From assembly GCF_000374565.1 (NCBI RefSeq), contig NZ_KB894688.1, forward strand, positions 62,001 to 126,000: 64,000 bases of DNA, given 5' to 3'. A program made the position numbers and the translations under genes. The notes under the pieces are model-generated. The model was not told the DNA's origin. It saw only the letters and a program-made list of their open reading frames with translations, and ran no database searches. How positions within the stretch are numbered: position 1 is the stretch's first letter; each line of letters opens with the position of its first letter. Below, in pieces: positions 17,993 to 27,431 of this stretch. This stretch comes from Siminovitchia fordii DSM 16014 = CIP 108821. Lineage in GTDB: Bacteria; Bacillota; Bacilli; Bacillales; Bacillaceae_C.

Positions 17993-19091
17993 TTATAGAC
18001 GTGAACGCAAAAACGCGTTAATGAATACATCAATGTCGCCATCGGTCACCGCCTGAACGTTTCCGACCTCTGTATTTGTACGGTGATCCTTCACCATAGA
18101 ATATGGATGGAATACGTAGGACCGGATCTGGCTTCCCCATCCGATTTCTTTCTGTTCTCCTCTGATGTCAGCCATCTCTTTTTCTTTTTCTTCAATTTCA
18201 CGCTGATAAAGCTTGGCCTTAAGCATCTTCATCGCACTCTCGCGGTTTTTGATCTGTGACCGTTCATTTTGGCACGTCACAACAATTCCTGTGGGCAAGT
18301 GTGTAATACGCACAGCTGAATCTGTTGTGTTTACGTGCTGTCCCCCGGCACCGCTGGAGCGGTACGTATCAATTTTCAAATCTTCGGTTCGAACCTCAAT
18401 TTCAATGTCTTCATTGAACTCAGGCATGACCTCACAAGATACGAATGAAGTGTGACGTCTGCCGGAAGAGTCGAAAGGAGAAATCCGCACAAGGCGATGG
18501 ACCCCTTTTTCAGATTTCAAATACCCGTAAGCATTGTGTCCTTTAATCAGGAGGGTCACACTTTTGATTCCGGCCTCATCTCCTGGAAGGTAATCGAGAG
18601 TCTCAACTTTGAAATCATGCTTTTCCGCCCACCTTGTGTACATGCGGAGAAGGATCGATCCCCAATCTTGGGACTCCGTTCCTCCAGCACCAGGGTGAAG
18701 CTCCAAAACAGCATTATTCTTATCATAAGGTTCGCTCAATAGAAGCTGTAATTCAAACTGATCTAGATTTCCTTTGAATTCTTTCAAGTTATTCCCAAGC
18801 TCAGCCTCAAGGTCTGAATCCCCCTCTTCCTTGACAAGCTCATGTGTGACCTCAAGGTCCTCCTGGCTTTCAAGAAGCTCTTTGTATTGTCCAACCAAAT
18901 CCTTCAATGCGTTGGCTTCATTAATCACGTTCTGAGCAGCCGACTGGTCATCCCAAAAGGTTGGATCGGCCATTTGTTCTTCCAGTTCAGCAATTCTCGT
19001 CTCTTTTTCCTCTAAGTCAAAGAGACCCCCTAAAGTCAGCTAATCTCTTAGCCGTATTTTCCAATTCACTTCTAATTTCAAAAAGTTCCAT
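17993..19091 (-). CDS. prfB: Peptide chain release factor 2, with programmed +1 frameshift
   Basis: A 24-codon first frame starts at ATG 19091 ([20 protein letters not shown]) and ends at UGA 19019-19017. Shifting +1 at CTT-TGA-C joins it to the main frame (…[14 protein letters not shown]…) ending at 17993, giving 365 aa, the normal RF2 length. The stop-codon-reading tripeptide SPF (RISPFDSSG) and the hydrolysis motif GAGGQHVN are both present. RF2 releases chains at UGA and UAA, and the internal UGA lets it control its own level. Lies 49 bases after secA and is probably co-transcribed. Confidence 0.96.
19016..19031 (-). promoter_or_regulatory. prfB programmed frameshift signal
   Basis: On the minus strand AGGGGG-TCT-CTT-TGA-C: an internal Shine-Dalgarno three bases before the slippery CTT and in-frame UGA. 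This is the canonical RF2 autoregulatory site. Confidence 0.95.
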
Positions 19092-19140
19092 ACTACCACC
19101 TCAGATGTTTTGTTTTTAATTCATGCAGTTGGCCGATTGA

Positions 19141-21654
19141 TTAACCAAGACGGCCGTGGCAATGTTTGTATTTTTTACCGGAACCGCAAGGGCACGGATC
19201 ATTACGTCCGACTGTTTCTTTTCGGCGGGCAGGCTTCCTTTTCACTTTGCCGCCTTCTTCTTTCGGGTTGACAGCCTGCCCTTTGGCTACTTCTTCACGT
19301 TGCAAGTTATTGCGGATTTCCGCTTTCATGATATATTTTGCAGCGTCTTCCTCTATGGAAGCCACCATATTTTCAAACATGTTAAAGCCTTCGTTTTGAT
19401 ACTCCCGGAGCGGATCAATTTGTCCGTATGCACGCAGATGAATTCCTTGACGCAACTGATCCATTGCATCGATGTGATCGATCCATTTCGTATCTACGGC
19501 TCTTAGGAGGATAACTTTTTCGAATTCACGCATTTGTTCAGTTGTCAGCTGCTCTTCTTTTTCATCATAGCGGACTTTTACCTTATTAAAGATAATCTCC
19601 GACATTTCTTCAGGCTCCCTGCGTTTCAAATCATCGACTGTAATATCCCCTTCCGGAAGCAGGTTCGCATTGACATAATCAATGATTCCCTGCAGATTCC
19701 ATTCTTCTTCCTCCTCATGGCGAGGTGTATGGGCATCAACAGCACGCTGGATGACGGTTTGAATCATCTTTTCCACGATATCGCGTAGATCTTCCGAACT
19801 CATGACCTCATCACGCTGTTTGTAGATGATTTCCCGCTGCTGCCTTAAGACATCATCATATTGAAGCAATTGTTTACGGGCGTCAAAGTTATTTCCTTCA
19901 ACACGCTTTTGTGCGGATTCGACAGACTTGGATACCAATCGGCTTTGAATCGGTTCCGAGTCATCCATTCCGAATTTTTCCATCATTGATTTAAGATTGT
20001 CTGTTCCGAAACGACGCATCAACTCATCTTCCATGGAGAGATAAAATTGAGTAACCCCCGGATCACCCTGACGGCCGGAACGACCCCTGAGCTGATTGTC
20101 GATCCTTCTGGATTCATGGCGTTCTGTCCCGATGACGGCCAAACCGCCTAATTCCAGAACGCCTTCTCCCAACTTAATATCCGTTCCCCTTCCGGCCATG
20201 TTGGTTGCAATGGTCACTGCACCTTTATTCCCGGCTTCTGCAATAATTTCCGCTTCGCGCTCATGATTTTTAGCGTTTAATACATTATGCGGAATTTTTC
20301 TTTTCTTAAGCAGGGAACTGATCAATTCGGAAGTTTCAATTGCTACCGTACCGACAAGAACAGGCTGCCCCTTTTTATGGCGCTCTGCGATATCATCCAC
20401 GACCGCCTGGAATTTCCCCTTCATTGAAGCATAGATCAGATCCGGACGATCATCTCTGATAATAGGTTTATTCGTAGGAATCGCAATGACGCGCATATTG
20501 TAAATGTTGCGGAATTCTTCTTCTTCCGTTTTTGCAGTACCCGTCATCCCGGCGAGTTTTTCATACATCCGGAAATAGTTTTGGAAAGTGATTGTTGCCA
20601 TTGTCATGGACTCATTTTGAATTTCGACGCTTTCTTTTGCTTCAATGGCTTGGTGAAGACCATCGCTGAAACGGCGGCCTTTCATAAGACGGCCGGTGAA
20701 TTGGTCAACGATAACGATCTGGCCATCTTCCACTACGTAATCGATATCCTTATGCATGCTCACATGGGCTTTTAATGCCTGGTTAATATGATGGTTGAGC
20801 GTCACATGTGAAATATCAAAGAGATTATCTATATGGAAAGCCCGCTCTGCTTTGTTTATCCCTTCTTCCGTCAGTTGGACGCCTTTCGTCTTTTCATCGT
20901 ACGTATAGTCTTCTTCTTTTTTCAATGTATTTACAAATGCATTTGCCTGAAGGTAAAGCTGAGTCGATTTTTGAGCTTGGCCGGAAATGATGAGCGGCGT
21001 CCGGGCTTCGTCGATTAAAATCGAGTCCACCTCGTCAATAACGGCAAAGTGAAGCGGCCTCTGGACACGTTCTTCCTTATAGAGCACCATGTTGTCACGC
21101 AGATAATCGAAACCGAATTCATTATTCGTTCCGTAAGTAATATCCGCTTCATACGCTTCTTTTTTCTCCTCCTTGGTCATGCTGTTGAGATTAAGTCCAA
21201 CAGTCAGTCCAAGAAATTCGTATAATCGGCCCATCTCCTCGGCATCACGGCTGGCAAGGTATTCGTTCACAGTAACGACGTGAACGCCTTTACCAGTCAA
21301 CGCATTCAAATAAACAGGAAGGGTCGCAGTCAACGTTTTACCTTCACCTGTTTTCATCTCGGCAATGTTTCCTTCATGTAGTGCAATTCCACCCATCAAT
21401 TGGACAGGATATGGATAAAGGCCGAGTACACGGCGAGCCGCTTCCCTGACTACAGCGAACGCCTCGACAAGCAGGCTGTCAAGGGGTTCTCCTCCAGCAT
21501 ATCGACTCTTAAACCGCTCGGTTTGTTCTCTAAGTTCTTCGTCCGATTTTTGCTCCATCTGGGAGCCTAGCTTTTTGATCTCCGCTGCCATTTTATCAAG
21601 ACGACGTAATTCACGTGTGTTTGAGTCAAATAATTTAGTTATGAAAGCCATCAT
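19141..21654 (-). CDS. secA: Preprotein translocase ATPase SecA
   Basis: 837 aa, standard for bacilli. Nucleotide site MKTGEGKT near residues 101-108, DEAD-type box [15 protein letters not shown], helicase motif GRGTDIKL and [11 protein letters not shown], and the C-terminal zinc/SecB-type tail [17 protein letters not shown]. Drives proteins through SecYEG at the membrane. Start is one of two adjacent ATGs at 21654/21651 with GGGAGA upstream. Followed closely by prfB. Confidence 0.97.
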   Translation of the reverse strand: MMAFITKLFDSNTRELRRLDKMAAEIKKLGSQMEQKSDEELREQTERFKSRYAGGEPLDSLLVEAFAVVREAARRVLGLYPYPVQLMGGIALHEGNIAEMKTGEGKTLTATLPVYLNALTGKGVHVVTVNEYLASRDAEEMGRLYEFLGLTVGLNLNSMTKEEKKEAYEADITYGTNNEFGFDYLRDNMVLYKEERVQRPLHFAVIDEVDSILIDEARTPLIISGQAQKSTQLYLQANAFVNTLKKEEDYTYDEKTKGVQLTEEGINKAERAFHIDNLFDISHVTLNHHINQALKAHVSMHKDIDYVVEDGQIVIVDQFTGRLMKGRRFSDGLHQAIEAKESVEIQNESMTMATITFQNYFRMYEKLAGMTGTAKTEEEEFRNIYNMRVIAIPTNKPIIRDDRPDLIYASMKGKFQAVVDDIAERHKKGQPVLVGTVAIETSELISSLLKKRKIPHNVLNAKNHEREAEIIAEAGNKGAVTIATNMAGRGTDIKLGEGVLELGGLAVIGTERHESRRIDNQLRGRSGRQGDPGVTQFYLSMEDELMRRFGTDNLKSMMEKFGMDDSEPIQSRLVSKSVESAQKRVEGNNFDARKQLLQYDDVLRQQREIIYKQRDEVMSSEDLRDIVEKMIQTVIQRAVDAHTPRHEEEEEWNLQGIIDYVNANLLPEGDITVDDLKRREPEEMSEIIFNKVKVRYDEKEEQLTTEQMREFEKVILLRAVDTKWIDHIDAMDQLRQGIHLRAYGQIDPLREYQNEGFNMFENMVASIEEDAAKYIMKAEIRNNLQREEVAKGQAVNPKEEGGKVKRKPARRKETVGRNDPCPCGSGKKYKHCHGRLG

Positions 21655-22103
21655 TTTATATATACTCTCCCTTTATTGATCAAATACGGGCGACATTTTA
21701 CTTGTATGTTTTTCATGTGCGTTAGCTCGCATCATCTTTATATTTTAACATTAATTTTTACTTAAAGACAATAACATGGGAGAAGCGGCCTAAGCTTTTG
21801 GGGGAAAATGGGTATAATGACGTCTGGGTACGTTTGGTAGGTGATTCGCAGATCTTTGAATTGAATGAAAGGTGGTATGGTCATGGGTATTGCTGAGGAA
21901 TTCCTATTAAATTCGCTGGATCCTGTCTTTTATGAAAAATATGGCTGATACTTATCGATGGGCTTACATGAGCCGGAACTATAGGGTTATACTACGAGGT
22001 GTAAAAGTTCCTTTGGAGATTGCATGAGCCGCACACTTATTTGAACGTATTCGCTTGGGGAATGCACGAACGCCATAAGGATTCCCATCAATTAGATACC
22101 CAT
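21655..22103. other. Intergenic region between secA and hpf
   Basis: About 450 bases. Contains the secA promoter area. On the plus strand a TATAAT (21813-21818) precedes short frames (a 23-codon one around 21880 with AAAGGTGG upstream, and a 28-codon one around 21943) that overlap each other in different registers. They look like a decayed or chance coding stretch, not a gene. No recognisable RNA. Confidence 0.35.
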
Positions 22104-22140
22104 CAAAAAAGCACGCGAACCTTTAAAAGGCGGCGTGCTT
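22104..22140 (-). terminator. Terminator of hpf
   Basis: Read leftward: AAAGCACGC, loop with CCTTTTAAAGG, then GCGTGCTTTTTTG. Nested complementary arms make it very stable. Confidence 0.88.
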
Positions 22141-22155
22141 TCTTAATTTATTCAT

Positions 22156-22713
22156 TCAGCTTGTTTCAATTAGCCCATATTTTCCATCTTTGCGTCGGTA
22201 AACAATATTTGTTCCGTTTGTTTCGGCATCAGTATAGATGAAAAAGTTATGACCGAGCATGTTCATTTGTAGAACAGCCTCCTCACTGTCCATCGGTTTC
22301 AGGTCGAAACGTTTAGTACGGACAATTTTCAATTCTTCTTCATCCTCATTTGTTTCCTTAGCCGCTCCGTTCACTCCATTCGCAAACAATTGTTGTAAAT
22401 CACCTTTTTCACGGAATTTACGATTTACTTTTGTTTTATGTTTGCGGATTTGACGTTCAAGCTTATCGACAATCAAATCTATGGCAGCATACATGTCATC
22501 GTTTACTTCCTCGGCTCTTAGAACGAGCTGCGGAAGCGGAATTGTTACTTCAACCTTTGATTTTTTATCAGGGTTTACTTTTAAATTAACATGCACATTT
22601 GCATCAGGAGTTTCGATGAAATATCTCTCTAGTTTGCTCACTTTCTTTTCTACGTGATCTCTAATTGCCTCAGTTACCTCGATGTTCTCACCGCGGATTT
22701 GATACCTTAGCAT
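22156..22713 (-). CDS. hpf: Long-form ribosome hibernation promoting factor
   Basis: 185 aa with AAAGGAGGAG before ATG 22713. N-terminal S30AE/YfiA domain (MLRYQIRGENIEVTEAIRDH…, about 1-100), a linker, and the C-terminal dimerisation domain (about 125-183, FDLKPMDSEEAVLQMNML). The long form dimerises 70S ribosomes into inactive 100S particles in stationary phase. A sigma-H-like promoter upstream fits its growth-phase control in B. subtilis (yvyD). Confidence 0.95.
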   Translation of the reverse strand: MLRYQIRGENIEVTEAIRDHVEKKVSKLERYFIETPDANVHVNLKVNPDKKSKVEVTIPLPQLVLRAEEVNDDMYAAIDLIVDKLERQIRKHKTKVNRKFREKGDLQQLFANGVNGAAKETNEDEEELKIVRTKRFDLKPMDSEEAVLQMNMLGHNFFIYTDAETNGTNIVYRRKDGKYGLIETS

Positions 22714-22745
22714 ATAAACTCCTCCTTTAAAGGCTATGTATATAT

Positions 22746-22773
22746 ACTTCTATATCGTATCGCGGAATCCTGC
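22746..22773 (-). promoter_or_regulatory. Candidate sigma-H promoter of hpf
   Basis: GCAGGATT (22773-22766), 12-base spacer, ATAGAAGT (22753-22746), close to the sigma-H pattern RNAGGAWWW-N11/12-RNNGAAT. It lies about 35 bases upstream of the hpf start. yvyD of B. subtilis is known to be sigma-H and sigma-B controlled. Confidence 0.4.
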
Positions 22774-22804
22774 AAAAAAAAGCGAAAGATTTTGTCGAAA
22801 TCTT
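22774..22804 (-). terminator. Terminator of the fliD-fliS-fliT operon
   Basis: Read leftward: AAGATTT / AAATCTT with 5-base loop, TCGC, then eight T. It overlaps the upstream edge of the hpf promoter region. Confidence 0.75.
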
Positions 22805-22873
22805 GAGAAAGGGAGCGATTCATGTACTCACTGTTATGGAGAAATAAAGATTCTGGCAGAGAGCGGGATATCA

Positions 22874-23221
22874 TTATTGTCTTTTATCATAAAATACCCC
22901 GTCATTCTGCACCTTCGTATATGGATTCGTGTATCGCGCCGCAGATGTCTTTTTCAGTTCAATCGCATTAAGATCCCGTATGATATTCTTATTGAGATCT
23001 TCAAGCAAAAATGCCAATTCTTTATTTAGCTTCAGAAGATCCTTGCCGGCAGCTTGTTCCTGAGCTGAGAAAGGAGGGTTGATTGCAGGAAGCAATTCCT
23101 CTCTTTGAGCAAGGAGATCCTCTATGCGATCAATGGTTTCTTCACGTTTGGTCTCATCCATGTTCTTAATCCCTTCAATCAACATCTTTGTAATAGAGAG
23201 GCATTCCTGTACGGTGCTCAT
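22874..23221 (-). CDS. fliT: Flagellar export chaperone FliT
   Basis: 115 aa, all helical and charged, with the start overlapping the fliS stop (ATGA at 23218-23221). Sequence identity is weak, as usual for FliT, so the call rests on size, composition and place after fliD-fliS. FliT chaperones the cap protein FliD in B. subtilis. Confidence 0.78.
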   Translation of the reverse strand: MSTVQECLSITKMLIEGIKNMDETKREETIDRIEDLLAQREELLPAINPPFSAQEQAAGKDLLKLNKELAFLLEDLNKNIIRDLNAIELKKTSAARYTNPYTKVQNDGVFYDKRQ

Positions 23222-23625
23222 CGGTTCACACTTTCCTGTGGAGAATGCTGAAGCTGCCTGTTTAACTGAATCACCTGTTTCCAGGCGTCCCTAAATTCGG
23301 TCATAATTTCTTCGACTTCTTCAAGAATGGAAATATCCTGCTTAAAATTCGCTTCCATCAAACGCCTATTTGAATACTCGTATAAGGAGCGCATATTTTT
23401 CGAGATTTCGACATCCATATTTAGAGTCAACATCAATTCGCTTACAATATTTTGCGCCTTTTGGATGTTCGTGTTCCTATTTTCTATTTCTTTATTTTCT
23501 ATTGCATGCTTGGCTAAATTGATAAATTTAAGACATCCATTATACAGCATCAGTGTTAATTCTCCCGGGGAAGCAGTTGTGACTGAATTGTTTTGATATG
23601 CTTCATACGGATTCCTGCTTGCCAT
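23218..23625 (-). CDS. fliS: Flagellin-specific export chaperone FliS
   Basis: 135 aa from ATG 23625 with AGGAGTGGAG upstream. Typical opening NPYEAYQNNSVTTASPGELT and YNGCLKFINLAKHAIE; all-helical. Binds the C-terminus of flagellin in the cytosol and prevents premature assembly. In bacilli it also takes part in the FliW-CsrA-flagellin control loop. Between fliD and fliT. Confidence 0.95.
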   Translation of the reverse strand: MASRNPYEAYQNNSVTTASPGELTLMLYNGCLKFINLAKHAIENKEIENRNTNIQKAQNIVSELMLTLNMDVEISKNMRSLYEYSNRRLMEANFKQDISILEEVEEIMTEFRDAWKQVIQLNRQLQHSPQESVNR

Positions 23626-23666
23626 ATCTCCACTCCTAACTAAAAAGTCATAAAACAATTTTATAC

Positions 23667-25658
23667 CTACATTCCTCCAAATTGTTGCATCAGGTAAAGG
23701 GCTTGATCATTTGCCCTCTGGATAGCTTTTTCCATAGCAGTAAATTGCCTCCAAAGACGTTCTTCCTGAATTTTCAACCTGGCTTCAAAGCTGTCGATAT
23801 TTTTATCAACAGAAATCAATTCCCTTCCTAGAGTAAACTGCTGGTTCGTCATTGAAGGGCGGCCAGCTCGATCCTGGAGCTTCGTGATTGACTGGTTCAC
23901 CGAATCATAGAGCTTATGAACGATACCACGATCCGAGTCGTTTGTTCCAGTACCCCTGAATAGATTTTCTACAGCGTCAGGATCTTTTTCAATGGCTTCT
24001 TTTAGCTTAGCCTCATCGATTACCAATTTCCCACCTTCAAGATAATCAGCTGTTGTCGTAATGCCGATGGCAGATAGTTGATTAAACATGCCGTTTGTTT
24101 CAACGGAGCTGTACATATCCAAGCGCATTTGTGACAAAACACCGGATAAAATGGGATCACCTTTCAACAGTCCACTTCTGGCTACTTCCTCCCATTTCTC
24201 TATCTGCTTGTCAGACAATTCTTCCCGTTCGTCATCAGTAAGCGGATGGTAATTTCTGTTCCGCTCTTCATTCAGCTTTTTATTGATATCACCAATCAGC
24301 GAGTTATATTGATCGACGAAACCTTTGATCGTATTCATTACACCTTCTGAATCGTTGGAGACGTTGACAGAGATTGGGTCAGTAAATGTTTGTTTTAGTG
24401 TAAAAGTGACACCATTAATACTGAATGTGTTGGAGGCTCGCTCCGTCTCAAGTCCATTGATCGTGAATTTGGCATTTTGACCGCCCTGTTCAACACTGTT
24501 TTCGAAGTTTAATATTTTGTTCATTATCCCCCCGGAAAAAAATATTTCATTTTTCTCATCAACAGTGTTAAAATCCCCTGTTTCTTTTCTGGTCATTGTA
24601 ATCTGTTTTGTATGTTCATCATAAAACATGGTGACACCAGCAGAGGATTCATTTACCTTTCGGATAACATGATTCAAAGAATCATTTCCGGTAACAAAAA
24701 TTCTCTCATTGACTTTTCCCTTTGAGGTATAGGATCCCACTTCAAAATGAGTGAAATTTTGGCTAAAAGTTGTTGATATTTTTGTTCCTTCCGGAATTTC
24801 TTCAGGAGGAAGCTCAAACAAAATGTTCCCATTTGCAAGATCTACCCTGCCAAGCACATCATCGCCATTTTTCAGAACTCCAAAGCCGTTTTCATTCGTC
24901 CCATCCCATACATAACTAACCGCGTCATCACCTTCACCCACTGTTACTGAAAGGCTGGCTAAGGCACCTCTGCCGAGACTGATCCGATTCTGATCTTTAC
25001 TGAGGGTATAATTGACGGTTTTTTCTTGAATGGCATAATCCAGTTTTACAGAACTGCCTTCCTGGATTTTTTCACTATCGTTAAACGTCAGTTTACCATC
25101 TTTAAGTAAGATTTCCCCTTCTTGGGGGTCTCCTTCAGTTATGACAGTATATGATTTCCCGTCTACACTAAACGTGCCTGGAACGATTTCCTTTCCATTC
25201 AGATTTAAATCTATTTGACCATTTTTGACCTGAGCTGTTTTTGTTTCTACAACACCTGTTTCCCATTTAACATCGGGTGAGTCTTTCAATTGGCTCCAAA
25301 AACTTTCCTTTGAATCAATATTAACTGGATCACTTACCCTATAAGCAGCCGATGCCAATTGTTCAACCTTTTCGAGTGAATACGAAGCCTGCGCAGCTCC
25401 ACTAGTCACTGTAGCCGATACTTTTGTCTCATCTGTGGAAGACACCATTCTTGTCCGATAATTACTAGTGAGCTTCAATTGCGCCAACCGGTCACGGAAT
25501 CCGAGCAACATGGTGTTGATGCTGCGGTAGTCGTCCCGTTTCCATTCAAGAATCTGTTTCTGTTGTTTCATTTTATCAAGGGGTATTCGTTTTACCTTCA
25601 TCATGTCCTTGATGATCTGGTCAATGTCCATACCGCTTGCCAAACCGCCTATACGCAT
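23667..25658 (-). CDS. fliD: Flagellar hook-associated protein 2 (filament cap) FliD
   Basis: 663 aa. The N-terminal FliD domain (RIGGLASGMDIDQIIKDMM) and the C-terminal coiled domain (DKNIDSFEARLKIQEERL … ERANDQALYLMQQF region) are conserved; residues about 100-330 form a long variable exposed insertion, making the protein longer than the ~498-aa B. subtilis FliD. Caps the filament and folds incoming flagellin. Follows flaG by 26 bases. Confidence 0.93.
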   Translation of the reverse strand: MRIGGLASGMDIDQIIKDMMKVKRIPLDKMKQQKQILEWKRDDYRSINTMLLGFRDRLAQLKLTSNYRTRMVSSTDETKVSATVTSGAAQASYSLEKVEQLASAAYRVSDPVNIDSKESFWSQLKDSPDVKWETGVVETKTAQVKNGQIDLNLNGKEIVPGTFSVDGKSYTVITEGDPQEGEILLKDGKLTFNDSEKIQEGSSVKLDYAIQEKTVNYTLSKDQNRISLGRGALASLSVTVGEGDDAVSYVWDGTNENGFGVLKNGDDVLGRVDLANGNILFELPPEEIPEGTKISTTFSQNFTHFEVGSYTSKGKVNERIFVTGNDSLNHVIRKVNESSAGVTMFYDEHTKQITMTRKETGDFNTVDEKNEIFFSGGIMNKILNFENSVEQGGQNAKFTINGLETERASNTFSINGVTFTLKQTFTDPISVNVSNDSEGVMNTIKGFVDQYNSLIGDINKKLNEERNRNYHPLTDDEREELSDKQIEKWEEVARSGLLKGDPILSGVLSQMRLDMYSSVETNGMFNQLSAIGITTTADYLEGGKLVIDEAKLKEAIEKDPDAVENLFRGTGTNDSDRGIVHKLYDSVNQSITKLQDRAGRPSMTNQQFTLGRELISVDKNIDSFEARLKIQEERLWRQFTAMEKAIQRANDQALYLMQQFGGM

Positions 25659-25684
25659 GTGTTACGTCACTTCCTTTATTTTTT

Positions 25685-26044
25685 CTATATTTTTTTATCT
25701 ACAAGAATTCCGATAGCATCCGCTATTGCCGCAAACATATCAAGAAGTTTTTTGGGCGGGATTTCCCTTACAACTTCCTCAGTATCTTCATTTACGACTT
25801 TTACGTAATATTTATTTAATTGGTCATGATACTCAAATTTTAAATATTGCTTCGATGTTTTTAAGTGGCTGTTCGCAAACGCTACCGCTCTTTCAAGCAA
25901 TGCTGTCGCGTCTTTTTCCGAAAGCTCGTATGATCGTTCTTTCGATGTATTTGACTCCCGGTAAGACTCACCGATACCGATTACAGAGCGTGCAGGCATC
26001 ACAGCACCATTTACTGGAAGCCCTCCTCCGATCGATCCAATCAT
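25685..26044 (-). CDS. flaG: FlaG family flagellar protein (YvyC)
   Basis: 119 aa from ATG 26044, with AAGGAGAG upstream; the frame is open for 56 more codons but that part holds the promoter. C-terminal FlaG domain: LKFEYHDQLNKYYVKVVNED, then EVVREIPPKKLLDMFAAIAD. The family affects filament length. First gene of flaG-fliD-fliS-fliT. Confidence 0.92.
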   Translation of the reverse strand: MIGSIGGGLPVNGAVMPARSVIGIGESYRESNTSKERSYELSEKDATALLERAVAFANSHLKTSKQYLKFEYHDQLNKYYVKVVNEDTEEVVREIPPKKLLDMFAAIADAIGILVDKKI

Positions 26045-26084
26045 CCTCTTTCTCTCCTTCGGCAAAAAATAGATTCTTACAAGT

Positions 26085-26111
26085 ATTATCGGTTTAAATC
26101 TGAATTCCTTA
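26085..26111 (-). promoter_or_regulatory. Candidate sigma-D promoter of flaG-fliD-fliS-fliT
   Basis: TAAG (26111-26108), 15-base spacer, CCGATAAT (26092-26085), near the motility consensus TAAA-N15-GCCGATAT. It lies 40 bases upstream of flaG. Confidence 0.55.
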
Positions 26112-26240
26112 ATAAAAAATCTCTTGAAACCTGTGAGAAATGCCCATTTTGCTTTTCCACCCTTGATTCCAATGCCCTTTTTCCGGGGCAATGCATAGGA
26201 TAGGTTGAACATTTTTAATAAAAGATGAGGGGGACCTGAA

Positions 26241-26414
26241 TTGAATCATTATTATCAAACAGATCCATATGGATATCATGAATATCCAATGTTGTCAATG
26301 CAGCGTGGAGATGAAAGAATCTGGGGAAGTCCATGGGGATGGGGATATTGGGGACCCTTCTTCAGACCGTGGGGATTCGGCTTTGGCTTTCCTTTCTTCC
26401 CATTTTTCTGGTAA
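26241..26414 (+). CDS. Small Trp/Gly/Phe-rich protein, 57 aa
   Basis: Begins with TTG 26241 after GAGGGGG eight bases upstream, ends TAA 26414, and is followed by a hairpin. The N-terminal half is Tyr/His rich (NHYYQTDPYGYHEYPM); the C-terminal half is a run of Trp, Gly, Pro and Phe (for example WGSPWGWGYWGPFF, ending FPFFPFFW). No Cys. The composition recalls small aromatic-rich spore-coat or surface proteins of bacilli, but I know no named family for it. Good start site, terminator and strong compositional bias support a real gene. Confidence 0.65.
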   Translation: MNHYYQTDPYGYHEYPMLSMQRGDERIWGSPWGWGYWGPFFRPWGFGFGFPFFPFFW

Positions 26415-26425
26415 CAGATAATTTA

Positions 26426-26454
26426 AAACCGGACAGAGATTTGTTGTCCGGTTT
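26426..26454 (+). terminator. Terminator after the Trp/Gly-rich gene
   Basis: AAACCGGACA (26426-26435) with TGTCCGGTTT (26445-26454), a 10-bp perfect stem. The T-run is short. Confidence 0.65.
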
Positions 26455-26554
26455 CGTCAATTTCCCAGGAAATGCTCGATTTTTGTCTTATCTTCATCCA
26501 TTCATTTATTAAAAATGTACTATAATATAATCACAATATATTGGGATGTGAAGA

Positions 26555-27172
26555 ATGATGAATCGGATTGCCCTATCTTGGAGCGGCGGAAAAGATAGCT
26601 GCATGGCCCTTCATGAATTGACAGGACAAGGTGAAGAAGTTGCATGTCTTGTAACGACTGTTCCGCAAGAAACCGGAAAAACTTTTGCCCATAACGAGGA
26701 TATAAAAAATATTCAAGCACAGGCAGATTCAATTGGAATTCCACTAGAATTAGTCCGATGCAGATACGATACATATTCCGAGGATTTCTTGGAGAAATTA
26801 AAAAGGTTAAAGGTGGAATATAGACTGGACTCCATTGCATTTGGTGACATGTATCTGGAGGGCCATAGGGAATGGGGACAAAAGCTTGCGTATGAAGCAG
26901 GCTTGAAAGCAATCTATCCCTTATGGTCAAAGAAAACGGAAATGCTGAAGGCTTTGAGCAAATTCGTAAATTCCGGCTATAAGGCCGAAGTTATCAAGGT
27001 CCGGGAAGATTTACTTCCGGCAGATTGGGTTGGCCGTCCATTGGATGAAACTTTTATAGAGGATATATGTAAAAAAGCTGTCTGCCCTATGGGTGAATCT
27101 GGCGAATATCATACATTCGTATACGACGGCCCATTATTTAAGAAAATGATTATACTTAACCCTTCCAAATAA
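26555..27172 (+). CDS. PP-loop ATPase of the diphthine-ammonia ligase family
   Basis: 205 aa. N-terminal pyrophosphatase loop SGGKDS (10-15) and the C-terminal family signature GESGEYHTFVYDGPLF (about 181-196), diagnostic of the Dph6/ATP_bind_4 group. In eukaryotes and archaea this enzyme amidates diphthine on EF-2. Bacteria lack diphthamide, so its substrate here is unknown. ATG 26555 or 26558. Own transcription unit between two small genes. Confidence 0.82.
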   Translation: MMNRIALSWSGGKDSCMALHELTGQGEEVACLVTTVPQETGKTFAHNEDIKNIQAQADSIGIPLELVRCRYDTYSEDFLEKLKRLKVEYRLDSIAFGDMYLEGHREWGQKLAYEAGLKAIYPLWSKKTEMLKALSKFVNSGYKAEVIKVREDLLPADWVGRPLDETFIEDICKKAVCPMGESGEYHTFVYDGPLFKKMIILNPSK

Positions 27173-27237
27173 TGAATCCGTTTATTTAAGGTCGAGCGGG
27201 GAAAAAGAAACATACAAAATTAAAGGAGTGATAACTT

Positions 27238-27366
27238 ATGAACAAAAACAAAGCTATGTTAACGGGCTTGGCTCTTGGAGCTGCGTATTTGATGAGAAAT
27301 GAAAAGTCCCGAAACAAATTGATGACTCAGTTTAAAAGTCTAGGAACCGCAAAGAAATCTAAATAA
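27238..27366 (+). CDS. Small conserved-looking protein, 42 aa
   Basis: ATG 27238 with a strong AAAGGAGTG eight bases upstream. Product MNKNKAMLTGLALGAAYLMR then basic residues (RNKLMTQFKSLGTAKKSK): one short hydrophobic helix and a basic tail, so probably membrane-associated. Similar very small proteins occur widely in bacilli with no known role. Followed by a terminator. Confidence 0.65.
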   Translation: MNKNKAMLTGLALGAAYLMRNEKSRNKLMTQFKSLGTAKKSK

Positions 27367-27377
27367 CGATGATGGAT

Positions 27378-27405
27378 AGGTGGGTTTAATACCCGCCTTT
27401 TTATT
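27378..27405 (+). terminator. Terminator of the 42-aa gene
   Basis: AGGTGGGT / ACCCGCCT stem with 5-base loop and TTTTTATTT. Confidence 0.88.
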
Positions 27406-27431
27406 TAATAGAAAGTCAGTCCTTCTAACAT

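Noticed and set aside
18975-19091. Apparent frameshift pseudogene at the start of prfB
   Set aside because: The in-frame UGA with AGGGGG three bases before CTT is the known programmed frameshift, not damage.
22020-22241. 73-codon plus-strand frame between secA and hpf
   Set aside because: It crosses the hpf terminator and runs into the hpf coding end antisense; no credible start site.
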